Of a DNA stretch of 6,848 bases, positions 5,596 through 6,848 are shown piece by piece. Under the pieces are notes generated by a model that did not search any database, was not told the origin of the DNA, and worked only from the letters and a program-made list of their open reading frames with translations. The DNA lies in assembly GCA_005888525.1 (NCBI GenBank), contig VBAB01000174.1, positions 1 to 6,848 on the forward strand, written 5' to 3'. The stretch comes from Alphaproteobacteria bacterium. GTDB lineage: Bacteria > Pseudomonadota > Alphaproteobacteria > Rhizobiales > Hyphomicrobiaceae. The translations under genes and the position numbers were made by a program. Every line of letters starts with the position of its first letter. Positions within the stretch are counted from its first letter, which is position 1.

Positions 5596-5910
5596 GTCGG
5601 ACCACACTTCTCGAGAGTGCTGTATCCCCGCAAGTCGATCATCCTCTTCAAACGTGACGATCCTGCGACCGAACGGCCACGGTCGACCGTCAACTTCGAC
5701 CAACGCAGGAGACGACCACCAAAATCGTTGCGCGTCCCATACTTCCCGCATGGCCAAAAAAAGACTTTGACCGACAGCTGCTCAAAATGCGGGTAACCGA
5801 CGTCAAAGCCGTATCCCGATGGCTCTTGATCGGCCGCCTCATCGGCGGGAACGCCGCGCCGGTATCGATCAAGCTTCTTGCCGCCCTTGCGTGACCGGCG
5901 CGCTCGCTCG
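5596..5910. other. Interval between DctP and the 67-aa gene
   Basis: About 315 bases without a supported gene. It must hold the DctP promoter, but no clear element was recognised and there is no EcfG motif. On the plus strand a frame ending at 5894 has some protein-like character from an ATG at 5787 (MRVTDVKAVSRWLLIGR at its start, 35 codons), but there is no ribosome site. A run of seven A at 5756-5762 stands alone. Confidence 0.3.
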
Positions 5911-6114
5911 TCAATGTAGGCGCGCAGGCACGCCCTGATCGATCCGCAGCGTCAGCCATGCAATGGCGTCTTCAGACGTGGCGAAGACCGCTTGCTGAAG
6001 GATGTGATCGAGATAGACGAGCCATCGTCCGTGGTGGTTGAACACAGAGATCGATCTGCCGCCGTAGACGTCAGACCAGAACTCGATATCGTTCGAGTGT
6101 TCGGTGCTCAGCAT
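5911..6114 (-). CDS. 67-aa protein of unknown function
   Basis: A small soluble protein, probably cytoplasmic, with no signal peptide or membrane span. It has a compact, well-balanced composition: FWSDVYGGRSISVFNHHGRW, then LVYLDHILQQAVFATSEDA and IAWLTLRIDQG. The pattern suggests two or three beta strands followed by a helix (EDAIAWLTLRIDQ), a small alpha/beta fold. No family is recognised. The ATG at 6114 has GAGG seven bases upstream, so the start is secure. A perfect EcfG promoter lies about 57 bases upstream, making it a likely member of the general stress regulon. Confidence 0.75.
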   Translation of the reverse strand: MLSTEHSNDIEFWSDVYGGRSISVFNHHGRWLVYLDHILQQAVFATSEDAIAWLTLRIDQGVPARLH

Positions 6115-6170
6115 GGTCGTGCCTCATGATCATCGTTATGCCCGTGTCTCCGGGCTTTAGCTGCCCAATG

Positions 6171-6195
6171 AACGCCCGCGATCTCGTACCGTTCC
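6171..6195 (-). promoter_or_regulatory. EcfG-type promoter, perfect match, N16, for the 67-aa protein
   Basis: On the minus strand GGAAC (6195-6191), 16 bases, CGTT (6174-6171) match the EcfG consensus exactly. Transcription would start near 6164, giving a leader of about 50 bases. A small inverted repeat, GCCCG/CGGGC (6139-6154), falls within that leader. The remaining bases to 6478 show no supported gene. Confidence 0.7.
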
Positions 6196-6478
6196 GGCCT
6201 TCCATCGGTCAGACCACCTATCTTTGCCGCAACGGTCTGTTCTCGCTGGTACTTTCCGCGTCAATTTCCTATGCGGTGGCCTTCAAGACCTAATCCATTA
6301 CGTGATGTGGGCAGCGTATGATGCCGAAAAAAGACGCTCACGTACGAGTGAGAAAACAGTGATTATTCGTGCAATGGCGATGCGCGCTGCCTTCTGTCCC
6401 AATGATTGCCGCCCGCAGACACGAGGCGCCGGGCCGGCCCTTCTCGCGCATGCAGCACCACATCGGCGCAAGCATTCG

Positions 6479-6503
6479 GGAACGCGCGAGGAGCCCTTCC
6501 GTT
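6479..6503 (+). promoter_or_regulatory. EcfG-type promoter, perfect match, N16, for the 43-aa peptide
   Basis: GGAAC at 6479-6483, 16 bases, CGTT at 6500-6503 match the EcfG consensus exactly. Transcription would start near 6510, leaving a leader of about 29 bases that contains AAGGA at 6526-6530, eight bases before the ATG. The spacing from promoter to start codon is the same as for the gene at 3249 (35 bases from the -10 element to the ATG). Confidence 0.75.
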
Positions 6504-6538
6504 GTCAGCCCAAGAACGACAACTGAAGGAAGACGATC

Positions 6539-6670
6539 ATGAAGAAGATCATGGCGTGCGCGCTGTTGGCGCTATCAGTCTTGAGCGGCGTCGCGAGCAC
6601 AGCCAGTGCAGATCCTCGCGAGCAGTTTGGAACGCGAACCGCTCCGCAGCAACGCTGGTCTCCCAATTAG
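6539..6670 (+). CDS. 43-aa exported peptide
   Basis: A small gene whose product has a textbook signal peptide: MKKIMACALLALSVLSG followed by ASTASA at residues 19-24, with cleavage expected after the last Ala. The mature part would be only 19 residues, beginning DPREQFGTR and ending QQRWSPN, hydrophilic and without Cys. The Cys at residue 7 sits in the signal and is too early for a lipoprotein signal. The ribosome site AAGGA lies eight bases before the ATG, and a perfect EcfG promoter lies at a normal distance. Function unknown; a secreted or periplasmic stress peptide is the inference. A GC hairpin follows the stop codon. Confidence 0.75.
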   Translation: MKKIMACALLALSVLSGVASTASADPREQFGTRTAPQQRWSPN

Positions 6671-6684
6671 CGAGTGAGCATCCT

Positions 6685-6705
6685 CCGGCCCCACCGCGGG
6701 GCCGG
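6685..6705 (+). terminator. GC-rich hairpin after the 43-aa peptide gene
   Basis: CCGGCCCC and GGGGCCGG form a perfect 8-bp stem with a five-base loop, beginning 14 bases after the stop. It is a probable terminator or attenuator for the small exported peptide gene. No T run follows directly, so read-through to the next frame is possible. Confidence 0.45.
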
Positions 6706-6707
6706 GT

Positions 6708-6724
6708 GGCATTTGGAGAATGCC
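6708..6724 (+). promoter_or_regulatory. Hairpin holding a GGAG and start codon
   Basis: GGCATT pairs with AATGCC around the loop TGGAG. If the next frame is a gene, its GGAG lies in the loop and its ATG (6720-6722) in the stem, so folding could limit translation. It may instead simply be the second of two terminator hairpins. Confidence 0.3.
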
Positions 6725-6833
6725 TCCGGTGACCAACGCAAGCGGTGTCGTTCTTCTCCTTATGCTTGCCCAGCTCGTCGTCACCGTCGCGTCCGTGCGA
6801 GCGCGGAGGGCGCAGATTTCCCCAGGCGCCTGA
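6720..6833 (+). CDS. Candidate 37-aa single-span membrane peptide
   Basis: The frame begins ATG-CCT-CCG-GTG and encodes one strongly hydrophobic span (VVLLLMLAQLVVTVASV, about residues 11-27) followed by a basic patch (RARRAQ), consistent with a small membrane peptide with a cytoplasmic C-terminus. GGAG at 6715-6718 is too close to the ATG at 6720 but ten bases from the in-frame GTG at 6729, so the GTG may be the true start. It would be transcribed by read-through from the EcfG promoter at 6479. No family is recognised; a chance frame is possible. Confidence 0.35.
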   Translation: MPPVTNASGVVLLLMLAQLVVTVASVRARRAQISPGA

Positions 6834-6848
6834 ACCACAAAGGCGGTT

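Noticed and set aside
5596..5757. N-terminal extension of the DctP frame by 54 codons
   Set aside because: A standard signal peptide begins at the ATG at 5595, and an extension would bury it; the upstream residues look like translated noncoding sequence.
4945..5796. A long plus-strand open frame of 283 codons
   Set aside because: It is antisense to the clear DctP gene, and its translation is Arg- and Asp-rich with no recognisable domain.
5787..5894. A 35-codon plus-strand frame beginning MRVTDVKAVSRW
   Set aside because: The composition is plausible, but there is no ribosome site or promoter and the open frame above it lacks a start codon.
6168..6293. A 41-codon plus-strand frame starting MNARDLVPF, recalling the N-terminus of rhizobial small heat shock proteins
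   Set aside because: Only the first residues resemble that family as I remember it, there is no ribosome site, and the frame overlaps a perfect EcfG promoter on the other strand.

Overview
The window looks like chromosome from an alphaproteobacterium of the order Hyphomicrobiales, most likely Bradyrhizobium or a close relative. The main reasons are the GC-rich coding style, the many small exported or single-pass membrane proteins, a solitary TRAP-type binding protein, a short exported TPR protein, and repeated promoter motifs of the alphaproteobacterial general stress response sigma factor EcfG. No mobile element, CRISPR array, tRNA or rRNA gene was seen.

Layout. 202-513 (-) encodes a 103-residue exported protein with a CWWRxGxRxC motif. 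828-971 (+) is a candidate 47-residue hydrophobic or exported peptide. 1180-1853 (-) is a likely two-gene unit: a single-pass membrane protein with a PRC-barrel-like domain, then a coiled-coil protein that appears to start at CTG inside the stop codon of the first gene. 1992-2066 (-) encodes a 24-residue hydrophobic peptide. 2300-3088 (+) is an alpha/beta hydrolase-like protein. 3249-3533 (+) is a second exported CWWRxGxRxC protein, a distant paralogue of the first. 3534-4047 has no convincing gene but several hairpins. 4048-4533 (+) is an exported TPR protein and 4591-5595 (-) a DctP-family binding protein; the two converge on a shared hairpin. 5911-6114 (-) is a 67-residue protein of unknown function. 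6539-6670 (+) is a 43-residue exported peptide, possibly followed by a small membrane peptide at 6720-6833.

The unifying feature is regulatory. Five perfect matches to the EcfG consensus GGAAC-N16/17-CGTT and two one-mismatch matches lie just upstream of small genes, each in the right orientation and at a sensible distance from the start codon. The genes share no obvious pathway, but most encode envelope or secreted products. The best reading is a cluster of small general-stress-response genes transcribed from separate EcfG promoters on both strands. The TPR and DctP genes have no such promoter and appear to be regulated differently.
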